From NCBI GenBank assembly GCA_049603715.1, contig JBMYSW010000005.1:1-64000 (forward strand): a stretch of DNA of 64,000 nt. The letters are read 5' to 3'. This DNA comes from Pontibacterium sp049603715. Lineage in GTDB: Bacteria > Pseudomonadota > Gammaproteobacteria > Pseudomonadales > Balneatricaceae. A model generated the notes under the pieces. That model was not told where the DNA came from. It saw nothing but the letters and a program-made list of their open reading frames with translations, and made no database searches. Position 1 is the first letter of the stretch. Each line of letters opens with the position of its first letter. The position numbers were made by a program, and so were the translations under genes. Shown one piece after another: positions 16,610-25,211 of this stretch.

Positions 16610-17620
16610 TCAAGACGCGACTTTATCGTCGTTTTTCAAGCTAGCCGGTGGCCAGTTTTCCAAACGCATACCAAGAGACAGACCTTTAGAGGCCAACACG
16701 TCCTTGATTTCAGTCAGCGACTTCTTACCCAAGTTAGGCGTCTTAAGCAGTTCAACTTCAGTACGTTGAATAAGATCACCGATGTAGTAAATCTGCTCTG
16801 CTTTTAGGCAGTTAGCAGAACGTACCGTTAGCTCAAGATCGTCTACAGGACGCAACAAGATCGGATCGATCTCTGGTTCTGCAGGCTCTGCTTTCGCTTG
16901 TGCGGCACCATCTTCAAGGTCAACAAATACTGCTAGTTGTTGCTGAAGAATAGTCGCTGCACGACGGATACACTCTTCGGGGTCAATGGTACCGTTAGAT
17001 TCGATATCAATAACCAACTTATCCAAGTCAGTGCGCTGTTCTACACGCGCACTCTCGACCACGTAAGATACGCGGCGGACTGGGCTGAAAGTTGCGTCCA
17101 GGTGCAAACGACCGATTGCACGCGACTCTTCTTCTTCCGAAGTACGAGCGTCTGCAGGTACATAGCCGCGACCGCGTTGAACGCGAAGCTGCATGTTAAG
17201 CGACGCACCTTCGTTCAAGTGCGCAATGACATGGTCAGGGTTAGCAATTTCAACGTCTTGAGTCAGAGTGATGTCACCAGCCGTTACCGGGCCAGCTTCG
17301 CTCTTGTTCAAGGTCAGCGTAATATCGTCTGCGTTGTGAAGAATAACCGCGATACCCTTAAGGTTAAGAGTTACTTCGATTACGTCTTCTTGTACGCCGT
17401 CGATGCTGCCGTACTCATGCAATACACCTTCGATTTCTACTTCGGTTACAGCGCAACCAGGCATAGAAGATAGAAGGATGCGACGAAGAGCGTTGCCTAG
17501 AGTGTGGCCGAAACCACGCTCTAGGGGCTCTAATGTCACTTTTGCACGCGTCTTGCTACCGTTTGCATCGTCCACGATGATGTTTCGAGGACTTAGAAAT
17601 TCGTTTACTGAACGCTGCAT
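16610..17620 (-). CDS. rpoA: RNA polymerase alpha subunit
   Basis: 336 residues. The N-terminal assembly domain (about 1-235) contains ERGFGHTLGNALRRILLSS, which nucleates the core enzyme. After an acidic linker the C-terminal domain (about 255-336) carries RSANCLKAE, including the Arg that contacts UP elements and activators, and NLGKKSLTEIKDVL. Normal length. Follows rpsD by 26 nt in the alpha operon. Confidence 0.98.
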   Translation of the reverse strand: MQRSVNEFLSPRNIIVDDANGSKTRAKVTLEPLERGFGHTLGNALRRILLSSMPGCAVTEVEIEGVLHEYGSIDGVQEDVIEVTLNLKGIAVILHNADDITLTLNKSEAGPVTAGDITLTQDVEIANPDHVIAHLNEGASLNMQLRVQRGRGYVPADARTSEEEESRAIGRLHLDATFSPVRRVSYVVESARVEQRTDLDKLVIDIESNGTIDPEECIRRAATILQQQLAVFVDLEDGAAQAKAEPAEPEIDPILLRPVDDLELTVRSANCLKAEQIYYIGDLIQRTEVELLKTPNLGKKSLTEIKDVLASKGLSLGMRLENWPPASLKNDDKVAS

Positions 17621-17646
17621 AGTTCCACCAATAAAGAGTTCAACGA

Positions 17647-18270
17647 TTACTTGGAGTAAAGCTCGACGATCAAGTGCTCATTAATATCAGCAGATAGATC
17701 GCTACGCTCTGGTACGGCTTTGAACGTACCTTCCATTTTAGCAGCATCAACTTCGACCCACTCAACTGCGTTACGAGAAGCAGCAATTTCAAGTGAGCTC
17801 TTAATGCGCAAATGATTTTTTGCTTTTTCACGAACAGCAATTACGTCGCCAGCGTTAACTTGGTAAGAAGCGATGTTCACTACTTGACCGTTAACGGTGA
17901 TTAGACGGTGAGATACCACTTGACGTGCTTCAGCGCGAGTTACGCCAAAGCCCATGCGGTAAACTACGTTGTCTAGACGAGTTTCCAAAAGTTGAAGTAG
18001 GTTTTCACCTGTCGCACCCTTACGGCGTGCTGCTTCTTTGTAATAACCGCGGAACTGACGTTCCAATACGCCGTAGATGCGACGTACTTTTTGTTTCTCG
18101 CGCAACTGCAAGCCGTAGTCGGACAGACGTCCGCGACGAAGACCGTGAACGCCAGGAGCGTTCTCAAACTTTTTAGTTTTGTCTTCGATCGCACGTACAC
18201 CGCTCTTCAAGAACAGGTCCGTACCTTCACGGCGAGACAGTTTACACTTTGGTCCTAAATAACGAGCCAT
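17647..18270 (-). CDS. rpsD: 30S ribosomal protein S4
   Basis: 207 residues starting ARYLGPKCKLSRREGTDLF. The S4 RNA-binding domain lies near residues 97-160 (RLDNVVYRMGFGVTRAEARQ). S4 starts 30S assembly on 16S rRNA. In E. coli it also represses the alpha operon by binding the rpsM leader; whether this holds here is not shown. Lacks the N-terminal zinc Cys cluster of some S4 forms. Confidence 0.98.
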   Translation of the reverse strand: MARYLGPKCKLSRREGTDLFLKSGVRAIEDKTKKFENAPGVHGLRRGRLSDYGLQLREKQKVRRIYGVLERQFRGYYKEAARRKGATGENLLQLLETRLDNVVYRMGFGVTRAEARQVVSHRLITVNGQVVNIASYQVNAGDVIAVREKAKNHLRIKSSLEIAASRNAVEWVEVDAAKMEGTFKAVPERSDLSADINEHLIVELYSK

Positions 18271-18286
18271 TTATACTGTCTCCAGA

Positions 18287-18676
18287 TTAAACACGACGTT
18301 TCTTCGGCGGACGACAACCATTGTGTGGAATTGGCGTCACGTCGGTGATGTTTGCGATTTTGTAGCCAACTGAGTTCAATGCACGAACTGCAGATTCACG
18401 ACCAGGACCTGGGCCCTTTACAAACACGTCGAGGTTTTTCAAGCCGTACTCAAGCGCGGCTTGTCCTGCCCTTTCGGCAGCTACCTGAGCGGCAAAAGGA
18501 GTACTTTTGCGCGAACCACGGAAGCCTGAGCCACCTGCAGTCGCCCAAGACAAAGTGTTGCCTTGGCGGTCAGTGATAGTAATGATTGTGTTGTTAAAAG
18601 AGGCATGGATGTGCGCTAGGCCATCAGCTACCTGCTTTTTAACTTTTTTTCGAGTGCGATTACCTGGCTTTGCCAT
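18287..18676 (-). CDS. rpsK: 30S ribosomal protein S11
   Basis: 129 residues. AHIHASFNNTIITITDRQGN and the C-terminal PIPHNGCRPPKKRRV are S11 hallmarks; VKGPGPGRESAVRAL is also conserved. S11 shapes the platform next to the mRNA exit site. Separated by 16 nt from rpsD. Confidence 0.98.
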   Translation of the reverse strand: MAKPGNRTRKKVKKQVADGLAHIHASFNNTIITITDRQGNTLSWATAGGSGFRGSRKSTPFAAQVAAERAGQAALEYGLKNLDVFVKGPGPGRESAVRALNSVGYKIANITDVTPIPHNGCRPPKKRRV

Positions 18677-18701
18677 ATTGGGAATTCCTATCGCTTACCA
18701 C

Positions 18702-19058
18702 TTACTTACGGATCGGCTTACGTGGGCCTTTACGAGTGCGAGCATTGGTTTTGCTACGCTGTCCACGAACCGGTAGATTGCGGCGGTGACGCAAACCGCG
18801 GAAACACCCAAGGTCCATCAAACGTTTGATGTCCATTGAGATCTCACGACGAAGATCACCTTCCACTGTCAGCTTGGAAACTTCACCACGAACATTATCA
18901 AGCTGCTCATCAGATAGTTCGGCAATTTTAGTGTTGCCAGCGATACCACAAGTATCTAGAACTTTCTGCGCAGTCGTACGGCCAATCCCGTAAATGTAAG
19001 TCAGAGAAATTACCGCATGCTTATTGTCAGGAATATTGACTCCAGCTATACGGGCCAT
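18702..19058 (-). CDS. rpsM: 30S ribosomal protein S13
   Basis: 118 residues from the ATG at 19058 (ARIAGVNIPDNKHA), with GGAG upstream; the longer open frame is not coding because it runs through the promoter. YIYGIGRTTAQKVL is the helix-two-turn-helix region and the basic tail GPRKPIRK reaches the P site. First gene of the alpha operon, downstream of its own promoter. Confidence 0.97.
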   Translation of the reverse strand: MARIAGVNIPDNKHAVISLTYIYGIGRTTAQKVLDTCGIAGNTKIAELSDEQLDNVRGEVSKLTVEGDLRREISMDIKRLMDLGCFRGLRHRRNLPVRGQRSKTNARTRKGPRKPIRK

Positions 19059-19153
19059 TCTGTTTACTCCGTTCTGAGACCCTCTGCTTGCTACCTTCTT
19101 ATGCAGCACAACGCTCGGGGTCATAAATTCAATACGTTCGAAGAAGGCGCGCA

Positions 19154-19182
19154 ATATTACACGCTGATTAAAAATAAATCAA
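19154..19182 (-). promoter_or_regulatory. Alpha operon promoter upstream of rpsM
   Basis: On the minus strand -35 TTGATT (19177-19182) and -10 TAATAT (19154-19159) are separated by exactly 17 nt, followed by a G+C-rich stretch TGCGCGCC typical of growth-rate-controlled promoters. The predicted leader to rpsM is roughly 90 nt, room for an S4-type translational control structure, although I did not resolve a pseudoknot. Confidence 0.7.
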
Positions 19183-19219
19183 GCGCTATGCACACCTACT
19201 TCTCTTAACAGCCTAGGTA

Positions 19220-19336
19220 TTAACCTTGACGCTGCTTATGACGCGGCTCTACTTTACAGATCACACGTACAGAACCGTTACGACGAACGATTTTGCAGTT
19301 ACGGCAGATCTTCTTAACAGATGCACGTACTTTCAT
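19220..19336 (-). CDS. rpmJ: 50S ribosomal protein L36
   Basis: 38 residues, beginning MKVRASVKKICRNCKIV and ending EPRHKQRQG. This is the zinc-binding form: Cys11, Cys14, Cys27 and His33 are all present, so a zinc-free starvation paralog may exist elsewhere. It ends the spc operon, 18 nt after secY. Confidence 0.97.
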   Translation of the reverse strand: MKVRASVKKICRNCKIVRRNGSVRVICKVEPRHKQRQG

Positions 19337-19354
19337 GATCTACTCCTTTGGCGC

Positions 19355-20683
19355 TCAGCGCATGAAACCAGCGCCGCCACCCTTGAGGTTAGATTTTTTC
19401 ATCAGAGACTCGTACTGGCCTGACATCAAGTGCGATTGAACTTGAGTCATAAAGTCCATTACCACCACTACAACAATCAACAACGACGTACCGCCGAGGT
19501 AGAAAGGAATGTTCCATGCCGCTTGAAGAGCTTGAGGCATAAGAGACACTGCAGCAATGTAAAGGGCACCAAACAATGTTAGGCGGCCCAACACGTTATC
19601 AATGTAACGTGCAGACTGTTCACCAGGACGAATACCAGGGATGAACGCACCAGACTTCTTAAGGTTGTCTGCTACATCACGCGGATTAAACATAATCGCG
19701 GTGTAGAAGTAACAGAAGAAGACGATGCTGATTGCGAACAACAAGACGTACAGTGGCTGCCCTGGGGCAAGCACAAGTGCTACGTCTTGAAGCCAGTCCA
19801 TACCCTCGGATTGACCAAACCATTGGCCAATCGACGCAGGGAATAGCAAGATGCTTGAGGCGAAAATAGGTGGGATAACACCCGCCATATTAACCTTAAG
19901 CGGCAAATGGCTAGACTGAGCTGCAAACACACGGTTACCTTGCTGACGCTTCGCGTAGTTAATGGTAATGCGGCGTTGGCCACGCTCCATAAACACAACA
20001 AACGCAACAGTTGCAACCGCCATAAGCGCCATTGCTAGCAGCACCAAGATGTTCAAATCACCTTGACGCGCCGATTCAAAGGACTGGCCGATCGCACCAG
20101 GCAAGCCTGCCACGATACCCGCAAAGATCAGAATAGAGATACCGTTACCGATACCACGCTCTGTCACTTGCTCACCCAACCACATCAAGAACACCGCACC
20201 AGATACCAATGTCACAACCGCTACAAAGTAGAAGCTCGCATCAGTAGTAAATGCCACGCCTTGGTTCGCTAGGCCGACCGCCATACCAAACGACTGCACA
20301 GTCGCAAGCAGCACGGTCCCGTATCGAGTGTACTGATTAATCTTACGACGCCCTGCTTCACCTTCTTTTTTGAGTGCTTCAAGCGAAGGGGTTACCGCGG
20401 TCATCAACTGCATGATAATCGATGCAGAGATGTACGGCATGATACCCAATGCCAAGATACTCATACGCTCAAGGGCACCGCCCGAGAACATGTTAAAGAG
20501 GCTTAAGATTGTGCCTTGCTGCGAGTCAAACAACGCAGCCAAACGATCTGGATTAATACCCGGTACCGGAATGTGGGCACCGATGCGGTATACAACAATC
20601 GCTAGAAGCACAAACAGCAAGCGAGACTTCAATTCAGCCATCCCGCTTTGCGCGCCAGTTGGTACAGATCCTTTTTTAGCCAT
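19355..20683 (-). CDS. secY: Preprotein translocase subunit SecY
   Basis: 442 residues with ten transmembrane segments, the channel of the Sec translocon. Early blocks YRIGAHIPVPGI and GIMPYISASIIMQL, later GQRRITINYAKRQQGN (cytoplasmic loop 4 region) and FNPRDVADNLKKSG (loop 5, SecA/ribosome contact) are all conserved. Its ATG abuts the rplO stop with no gap, implying coupled translation. Confidence 0.98.
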   Translation of the reverse strand: MAKKGSVPTGAQSGMAELKSRLLFVLLAIVVYRIGAHIPVPGINPDRLAALFDSQQGTILSLFNMFSGGALERMSILALGIMPYISASIIMQLMTAVTPSLEALKKEGEAGRRKINQYTRYGTVLLATVQSFGMAVGLANQGVAFTTDASFYFVAVVTLVSGAVFLMWLGEQVTERGIGNGISILIFAGIVAGLPGAIGQSFESARQGDLNILVLLAMALMAVATVAFVVFMERGQRRITINYAKRQQGNRVFAAQSSHLPLKVNMAGVIPPIFASSILLFPASIGQWFGQSEGMDWLQDVALVLAPGQPLYVLLFAISIVFFCYFYTAIMFNPRDVADNLKKSGAFIPGIRPGEQSARYIDNVLGRLTLFGALYIAAVSLMPQALQAAWNIPFYLGGTSLLIVVVVVMDFMTQVQSHLMSGQYESLMKKSNLKGGGAGFMR

Positions 20684-21118
20684 TTACGCCTCGACTTTAC
20701 CGCCAGCTGCTTCAATCGCTGCTTTAGCACCCTTGGTCACTTTAAGACCTTTAACGGTTACCGCTTGATTGATTTCGCCAGACAAGATCACCTTAGCTAC
20801 TTTAATTTCTTGCTTGATGATGTCAGCTGCTTTTAGCGCTGCCAAATCAACAGTTTCTACACCCGCTTTAACCAATTCGCTTAGACGAATTTCAGCAACG
20901 TAACGTGCTTTGCGAGAGTTGAAACCAAACTTTGGCAAACGGCGTTGAAGTGGCATTTGACCACCTTCAAAACCTGGCTTAACAGAGCCACCAGAGCGAG
21001 ATTTTTGGCCTTTGTGACCACGGCCACAAGTTTTACCTAAGCCAGAGCCGATACCACGACCAACACGCTTTGGAGCGAATTTTGAGCCTTCGCCTGGGCA
21101 TAGAGTGTTCAGACGCAT
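20684..21118 (-). CDS. rplO: 50S ribosomal protein L15
   Basis: 144 residues. The N-terminal extension with RVGRGIGSGLGKTCGRGHKG threads into 23S rRNA and is the L15 signature. The globular end contains VTKGAKAAIEAAGG. Late assembly protein of the large subunit. In the spc operon between rpmD (17 nt) and secY. Confidence 0.98.
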   Translation of the reverse strand: MRLNTLCPGEGSKFAPKRVGRGIGSGLGKTCGRGHKGQKSRSGGSVKPGFEGGQMPLQRRLPKFGFNSRKARYVAEIRLSELVKAGVETVDLAALKAADIIKQEIKVAKVILSGEINQAVTVKGLKVTKGAKAAIEAAGGKVEA

Positions 21119-21135
21119 GTGATGAACTCCCTTAA

Positions 21136-21315
21136 TTAGCCTTCTACACGTAACATGTAGTTAACTTTGTTAATCATGCCGCGTACAGACGGGGTATCTT
21201 CAAGCACTACAGTGTGACCAATGCGACGTAGACCTAGGCCTTGTACGCAAAGTTTGTGCTTAGGAAGAATACCGATCGTGCTACGCACTAGCGTTACTTT
21301 TACAGTTTTAGCCAT
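21136..21315 (-). CDS. rpmD: 50S ribosomal protein L30
   Basis: 59 residues: AKTVKVTLVRSTIGILPKHK at the start, QGLGLRRIGHTV in the middle and MINKVNYMLRV at the end match L30 throughout. Only 6 nt separate it from the rpsE stop. Confidence 0.97.
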   Translation of the reverse strand: MAKTVKVTLVRSTIGILPKHKLCVQGLGLRRIGHTVVLEDTPSVRGMINKVNYMLRVEG

Positions 21316-21321
21316 GATCGA

Positions 21322-21822
21322 TTACCCTAAAATTTCGTCTACTGACTTGCCACGCTTAGCTGCAACATCTTCAGGTGATTTCATTGACGCAAGACCTTTA
21401 ACAGTCGCACGAACAACGTTCACTGGGTTAGTTGAACCGTAACATTTAGCAAGTACGTTATGTACACCAGCAAGTTCTAGAACTGCACGCATCGCGCCAC
21501 CGGCGATAACACCAGTACCTTCAGATGCAGGCTGCATGTAAACCTTAGAAGCGCCGTGACGGGCTTTTACAGGGTACTGCAGAGTGTCGCCATCAAGGTC
21601 CACTTGAACCATGTTACGACGTGCTTGTTCCATTGCTTTTTGGATCGCAACAGGTACTTCGCGCGCTTTACCGCGACCGAAACCTACACGACCTTTACCG
21701 TCGCCAACTACAGTAAGAGCTGTGAAGCCGAAGATACGACCACCCTTAACTACTTTAGCAACGCGGTTGACCTGAACCAGCTTCTCCTGGAGATCACCGT
21801 CTTTCTGTTCATGATTTGACAT
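21322..21822 (-). CDS. rpsE: 30S ribosomal protein S5
   Basis: 166 residues. The N-terminal dsRNA-binding-like domain has RVAKVVKGGRIFGFTALTVV, followed by GKGRVGFGRGKAREVP; the C-terminal half includes KCYGSTNPVNVVRAT. S5 helps hold decoding fidelity with S4. No ambiguity substitutions can be called by eye. Confidence 0.98.
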   Translation of the reverse strand: MSNHEQKDGDLQEKLVQVNRVAKVVKGGRIFGFTALTVVGDGKGRVGFGRGKAREVPVAIQKAMEQARRNMVQVDLDGDTLQYPVKARHGASKVYMQPASEGTGVIAGGAMRAVLELAGVHNVLAKCYGSTNPVNVVRATVKGLASMKSPEDVAAKRGKSVDEILG

Positions 21823-21833
21823 ATCCGACCCCT

Positions 21834-22184
21834 TTAGAATTCCAGGCCGCCATTACGGGCTGCATCAGCCAACGCTTTGACGCGACCGTGGTATTTAAAA
21901 CCAGAACGGTCGAAAGCAACTTTAGTCACACCCGCTTCTTTAGCACGGGTAGCGATAAGTTCACCCACTTTTTCTGCTGCTGCAACGTTACCAGTGAATT
22001 CCTGGCGTAGATCTTTCTCTACAGTTGAAGCTGCTGCGATTACTTGCGCACCATCAGCAGAAATAACTTGGGCATAAATGTGACGAGGCGTACGGTGGAT
22101 ACAAAGACGTGTAGCACCTAGCTCACGCATTTGTAAACGTGGGCGACGCGCACGACGAACTCGAGCTTGTTTTTTAGCGTTCAT
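21834..22184 (-). CDS. rplR: 50S ribosomal protein L18
   Basis: 116 residues. RLCIHRTPRHIYAQVI and the C-terminal AFDRSGFKYHGRVKALADAA are diagnostic for L18, which docks 5S rRNA on the large subunit together with L5. Gap to rplF is 9 nt. Confidence 0.98.
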   Translation of the reverse strand: MNAKKQARVRRARRPRLQMRELGATRLCIHRTPRHIYAQVISADGAQVIAAASTVEKDLRQEFTGNVAAAEKVGELIATRAKEAGVTKVAFDRSGFKYHGRVKALADAARNGGLEF

Positions 22185-22193
22185 AACCCTACC

Positions 22194-22727
22194 TTACTTC
22201 TTCTTCGCTTCTTTACGGCGAACATATTCATCAGCGTAGCGAACACCTTTGCCTTTGTAAGGCTCTGGCGGACGGAAGCCACGCACCTCAGCTGCAACCT
22301 GCCCAACAACTTGCTTGTCGATACCAGAGATAACGACAGTTGTTTGGCTAGTACACTCAGCAGTGATACCTTCAGGGAGCTGATATTCGATTGGGTGAGA
22401 GAAACCCAATGTAAGGTTTAGTACCTTGCCGCTTACAGAAGCACGGTAACCTACACCTTGAAGAAGTAGAGTCTTCTGGAAGCCTTGGCTTACACCAACA
22501 ACCATGTTGTTGATCAAAGCGCGGCTAGTACCAGAAAGCGCTAGTGCTTGCTTAGAACCATCACGTGGAGCAAACGTTAGGCCTTCTTCAGCCTGTTTGA
22601 TCTCTACAGATGGGTGAACGTCAAAGCTCATTTGACCTTTGGCGCCTTTAACATTAACCGATTGACCAGCAATCTTAAGTTCTACACCGGACGGTAATGC
22701 AATAGGGCTTTTCGCAATACGAGACAT
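22194..22727 (-). CDS. rplF: 50S ribosomal protein L6
   Basis: 177 residues with two related domains. SRIAKSPIALPSGVE starts the protein and the C-terminal RPPEPYKGKGVRYADE is the L6 signature. L6 lies near the factor-binding stalk base. Spc operon, 11 nt after rpsH. Confidence 0.98.
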   Translation of the reverse strand: MSRIAKSPIALPSGVELKIAGQSVNVKGAKGQMSFDVHPSVEIKQAEEGLTFAPRDGSKQALALSGTSRALINNMVVGVSQGFQKTLLLQGVGYRASVSGKVLNLTLGFSHPIEYQLPEGITAECTSQTTVVISGIDKQVVGQVAAEVRGFRPPEPYKGKGVRYADEYVRRKEAKKK

Positions 22728-22738
22728 TGGATAACCTC

Positions 22739-23131
22739 TTAGAATACCGTGCAGACAACTTCACCACCGATGCCAGCAGCACGTGCTGCGCGATCAGTCA
22801 TGACGCCTTTGCTTGTAGAAACGATTGCCACACCTAGGCCGCCAGCTACTTTAGGCAAGTCGTTCGCGCCTTTGTAGATGCGTAGGCCAGGACGGCTAAC
22901 ACGTTGGATCTTTTCGATAACCGGCTTACCTTCAAAGTATTTCAGGTCAACGGTCAAAACAGCTTTTACACCCTCTTCTACGGAGTAGTCAGAGATGTAA
23001 CCTTCTGCTTTAAGAACGTCAGCAACTGAAACCTTTAGCTTGGAAGACGGCATAGATACGGCCTGCTTTTCAGCCATGTGACCGTTACGGATACGAGTGA
23101 ACATATCCGCAAGTGTATCTTGCATACTCAT
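22739..23131 (-). CDS. rpsH: 30S ribosomal protein S8
   Basis: 130 residues. MQDTLADMFTRIRNG begins the protein and GLGVAIVSTSKGVMTDRAA is the S8 signature near residue 100. S8 binds 16S rRNA helix 21 and in E. coli also represses the spc operon at the rplE start; that control is known for the family and not demonstrated here. Confidence 0.98.
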   Translation of the reverse strand: MSMQDTLADMFTRIRNGHMAEKQAVSMPSSKLKVSVADVLKAEGYISDYSVEEGVKAVLTVDLKYFEGKPVIEKIQRVSRPGLRIYKGANDLPKVAGGLGVAIVSTSKGVMTDRAARAAGIGGEVVCTVF

Positions 23132-23217
23132 GCGATTTACTTCCTCAGTTGTGCAGCATGACGCGGTAGCCTATTAAGGCCCAGGCCGCCATGCTTACCC
23201 TTGATGCAAACTGTAAC

Positions 23218-23523
23218 TTACCAGCTTGCCTTCTTTAGACCTGGCACGTCACCACGCATCGCAGCTTCGCGAAGTTGGTTACGGCACAAGCCAAATTTGC
23301 GATATACACCGTGTGGACGACCAGTCACCTGGCAGCGACGCTGCTGGCGGCTTGGGCTCGCATCACGAGGTAGTTTTTGTAGCGCAACTTGAGCATCCCA
23401 ACGTGCATCTTCAGATGCATTTACGTCAGCGATGATTGCTTTAAGTTCTGCACGCTTAGCGGCGAACTTAGCTACTGCTTTAGCGCGCTTTGCTTCGCGC
23501 GCCTTCATTGATTCCTTAGCCAT
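23218..23523 (-). CDS. rpsN: 30S ribosomal protein S14
   Basis: 101 residues, the long zinc-free form typical of proteobacteria: no CxxC pairs. C-terminal RCQVTGRPHGVYRKFGLCRN and LREAAMRGDVPGLKKASW are diagnostic. Sits between rplE (14 nt) and rpsH (86 nt). Confidence 0.98.
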   Translation of the reverse strand: MAKESMKAREAKRAKAVAKFAAKRAELKAIIADVNASEDARWDAQVALQKLPRDASPSRQQRRCQVTGRPHGVYRKFGLCRNQLREAAMRGDVPGLKKASW

Positions 23524-23537
23524 TCTCTATACCCCTA

Positions 23538-24077
23538 TTACTTCTTGAATGGGAAGCCTAGGGCAGCCAACAGCGCGCGACCCTCGTCGTTGTTTTTAGC
23601 AGTCGTAGTGACAGTAATGTCCATACCACGTAGCTTATCAACCTTATCGTATTCGATTTCAGGGAAGATAATCTGCTCTTTTACGCCCATGCTGTAGTTG
23701 CCACGACCGTCAAATGACTTAGGGTTAAGACCACGGAAGTCACGGATACGTGGGATAGAGATATCAACCAAACGATCTAGGAATTCCCACATACGCTCGC
23801 CGCGTAGAGTTACCTTACAACCGATCGGCCAGCCTTCACGTACTTTAAAGCCCGCGATAGACTTACGCGCCATAGTTACAACAGGCTTTTGACCAGCGAT
23901 TGCAGTCATGTCTGCAACAGCGTTTTCAAGAAGCTTCTTGTCTGTTAGCGCTTCACCCACACCCATATTTAGGGTGATTTTCGTAATGCGAGGAACGGCC
24001 ATTACGTTAGGGCTGTTCAAATCTGTTTTAAGCTGTTGCTTAACAGATTCGTTGTATAAACTTTTTAAACGAGACAT
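23538..24077 (-). CDS. rplE: 50S ribosomal protein L5
   Basis: 179 residues. ITKITLNMGVGEA near residue 30, GQKPVVTMARKSIAGFKVRE near 65 and FPEIEYDKVDKLRGMDITV near 140 are L5 blocks. Binds 5S rRNA and contacts P-site tRNA. 12 nt after rplX. Confidence 0.98.
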   Translation of the reverse strand: MSRLKSLYNESVKQQLKTDLNSPNVMAVPRITKITLNMGVGEALTDKKLLENAVADMTAIAGQKPVVTMARKSIAGFKVREGWPIGCKVTLRGERMWEFLDRLVDISIPRIRDFRGLNPKSFDGRGNYSMGVKEQIIFPEIEYDKVDKLRGMDITVTTTAKNNDEGRALLAALGFPFKK

Positions 24078-24089
24078 TCTCTAACCCTC

Positions 24090-24404
24090 TTAACCGACTA
24101 GTTCGCCATTAGACTTAAAGAAACGCACCTTAGTACCGTCTTCAAGCTGTTTGAAACCTACACGGTCACCTTTACCAGTAGCTGGGTTGAAGATCGCAAC
24201 GTTAGAAACCGCCAAAGACGCTTCCTTCTCTACGATACCACCTTGCTTACCTAGCATAGGGTTAGGCTTGGTGTGTTTTTTCACCAAGTTGACACCAGAA
24301 ACAACAACACGGTCGTTTTCTAGTACACGCAGTACTTTACCGCGTTTGCCTTTGTCTTTACCTGCAATTACAACGACTTCGTCGTCGCGTTTAATCTTAC
24401 GCAT
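24090..24404 (-). CDS. rplX: 50S ribosomal protein L24
   Basis: 104 residues with an N-terminal KOW motif (DDEVVVIAGKDKGKRGKV). Initiates 50S assembly. It is separated from rplN by 97 nt that contain two strong hairpins, an unusual interruption in an otherwise tight operon. Confidence 0.98.
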   Translation of the reverse strand: MRKIKRDDEVVVIAGKDKGKRGKVLRVLENDRVVVSGVNLVKKHTKPNPMLGKQGGIVEKEASLAVSNVAIFNPATGKGDRVGFKQLEDGTKVRFFKSNGELVG

Positions 24405-24440
24405 AATTACCTCTTTTCCTACGTCCCTCTCATGCTCAAA

Positions 24441-24499
24441 AACGCCAACGCCTTGCGGCGTTAGCGTTTTAACATAAATCTAACCAGCAAAGGTTAGAT
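24441..24499 (-). promoter_or_regulatory. Tandem hairpins in the rplN-rplX gap, second terminator-like
   Basis: Directly after the rplN stop, ATCTAACC (24492-24499) pairs with GGTTAGAT (24478-24485). About ten nucleotides later a 12-bp stem, AACGCTAACGCC (24457-24468) with GGCGTTGGCGTT (24441-24452), includes one U-G pair and a GCAA (GNRA-type) loop and is followed by TTTGAG, making about five consecutive T. It resembles an intrinsic terminator or attenuator in mid-operon. Confidence 0.6.
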
Positions 24500-24501
24500 C
24501 T

Positions 24502-24870
24502 TTATAGCACTTCAGGCGCCAGGGAAACGATTTTCATGAACTTCTCTGTACGAAGCTCACGCGTTACGGGGCCGAAGATACGAGTACCGATTGGTGCATC
24601 GTTAGCGTTCAACAATACCGCTGAGTTAGTATCAAAGCGGATTACTGAACCGTCTGGACGACGAACACCTTTACGAGTACGTACAACGACTGCCTTAAGT
24701 ACCTGACCTTTCTTCACTTTACCACGTGGGCTAGCTTCTTTAACTGTGACCTTAATCACATCACCAACACTCGCGTAGCGACGGTGAGAACCGCCTAGGA
24801 CCTTAATGCAAAGTACGCGCTTGGCGCCGCTGTTATCAGCAACATCAAGCATCGATTCTGTTTGGATCAT
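24502..24870 (-). CDS. rplN: 50S ribosomal protein L14
   Basis: 122 residues. MIQTESMLDVADNSGAKRV at the start and FDTNSAVLLNANDAPIGTR in the centre are the L14 signatures. First gene of the spc section, at the subunit interface near the factor-binding site. Followed by the hairpin pair described separately. Confidence 0.98.
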   Translation of the reverse strand: MIQTESMLDVADNSGAKRVLCIKVLGGSHRRYASVGDVIKVTVKEASPRGKVKKGQVLKAVVVRTRKGVRRPDGSVIRFDTNSAVLLNANDAPIGTRIFGPVTRELRTEKFMKIVSLAPEVL

Positions 24871-24898
24871 GGTCTACTCCACAAACTCTGTTATACAA

Positions 24899-24919
24899 CC
24901 CCCAAGATAACCCTGGGGG
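24899..24919 (-). other. Intercistronic hairpin between rpsQ and rplN
   Basis: CCCCCA (24914-24919 read on the minus strand) pairs with TGGGGG (24899-24904) across a 9-nt loop, in the 75-nt gap between the S10 and spc gene groups. No promoter with good spacing is visible in the gap. It may be an RNA processing or stability element. Confidence 0.45.
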
Positions 24920-24945
24920 CTTGCAATGGAGCGAGGGTGCGTATA

Positions 24946-25209
24946 TTACACCTTCGCAGCGCGCTCTTCAATACGAACAAGTGCCCAAGTTTTAGTCTTG
25001 GAATGCGGACGTGTCTCAGCGATAGTCACTAAGTCGCCTGCTTGGCATTCGTTCTTCTCGTCGTGAGCGTGCAGTTTAGTGGAGCGAGTCATGAACTTAC
25101 CGTAAATCGGATGTTTCTCTTTACGCTCTACTTTTACTGTGATGGTTTTATCCATCTTGTCGCTGACCACGCGGCCAGTAACAGTTCGAGTACGTTTTTC
25201 TGCGCTCAT
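24946..25209 (-). CDS. rpsQ: 30S ribosomal protein S17
   Basis: 87 residues, OB fold. RTVTGRVVSDKMDKTITV near the start and GDLVTIAETRPHSKTKTW near residue 60 are diagnostic. Last gene of the S10 group, 2 nt after rpmC. Confidence 0.98.
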   Translation of the reverse strand: MSAEKRTRTVTGRVVSDKMDKTITVKVERKEKHPIYGKFMTRSTKLHAHDEKNECQAGDLVTIAETRPHSKTKTWALVRIEERAAKV

Positions 25210-25211
25210 AC

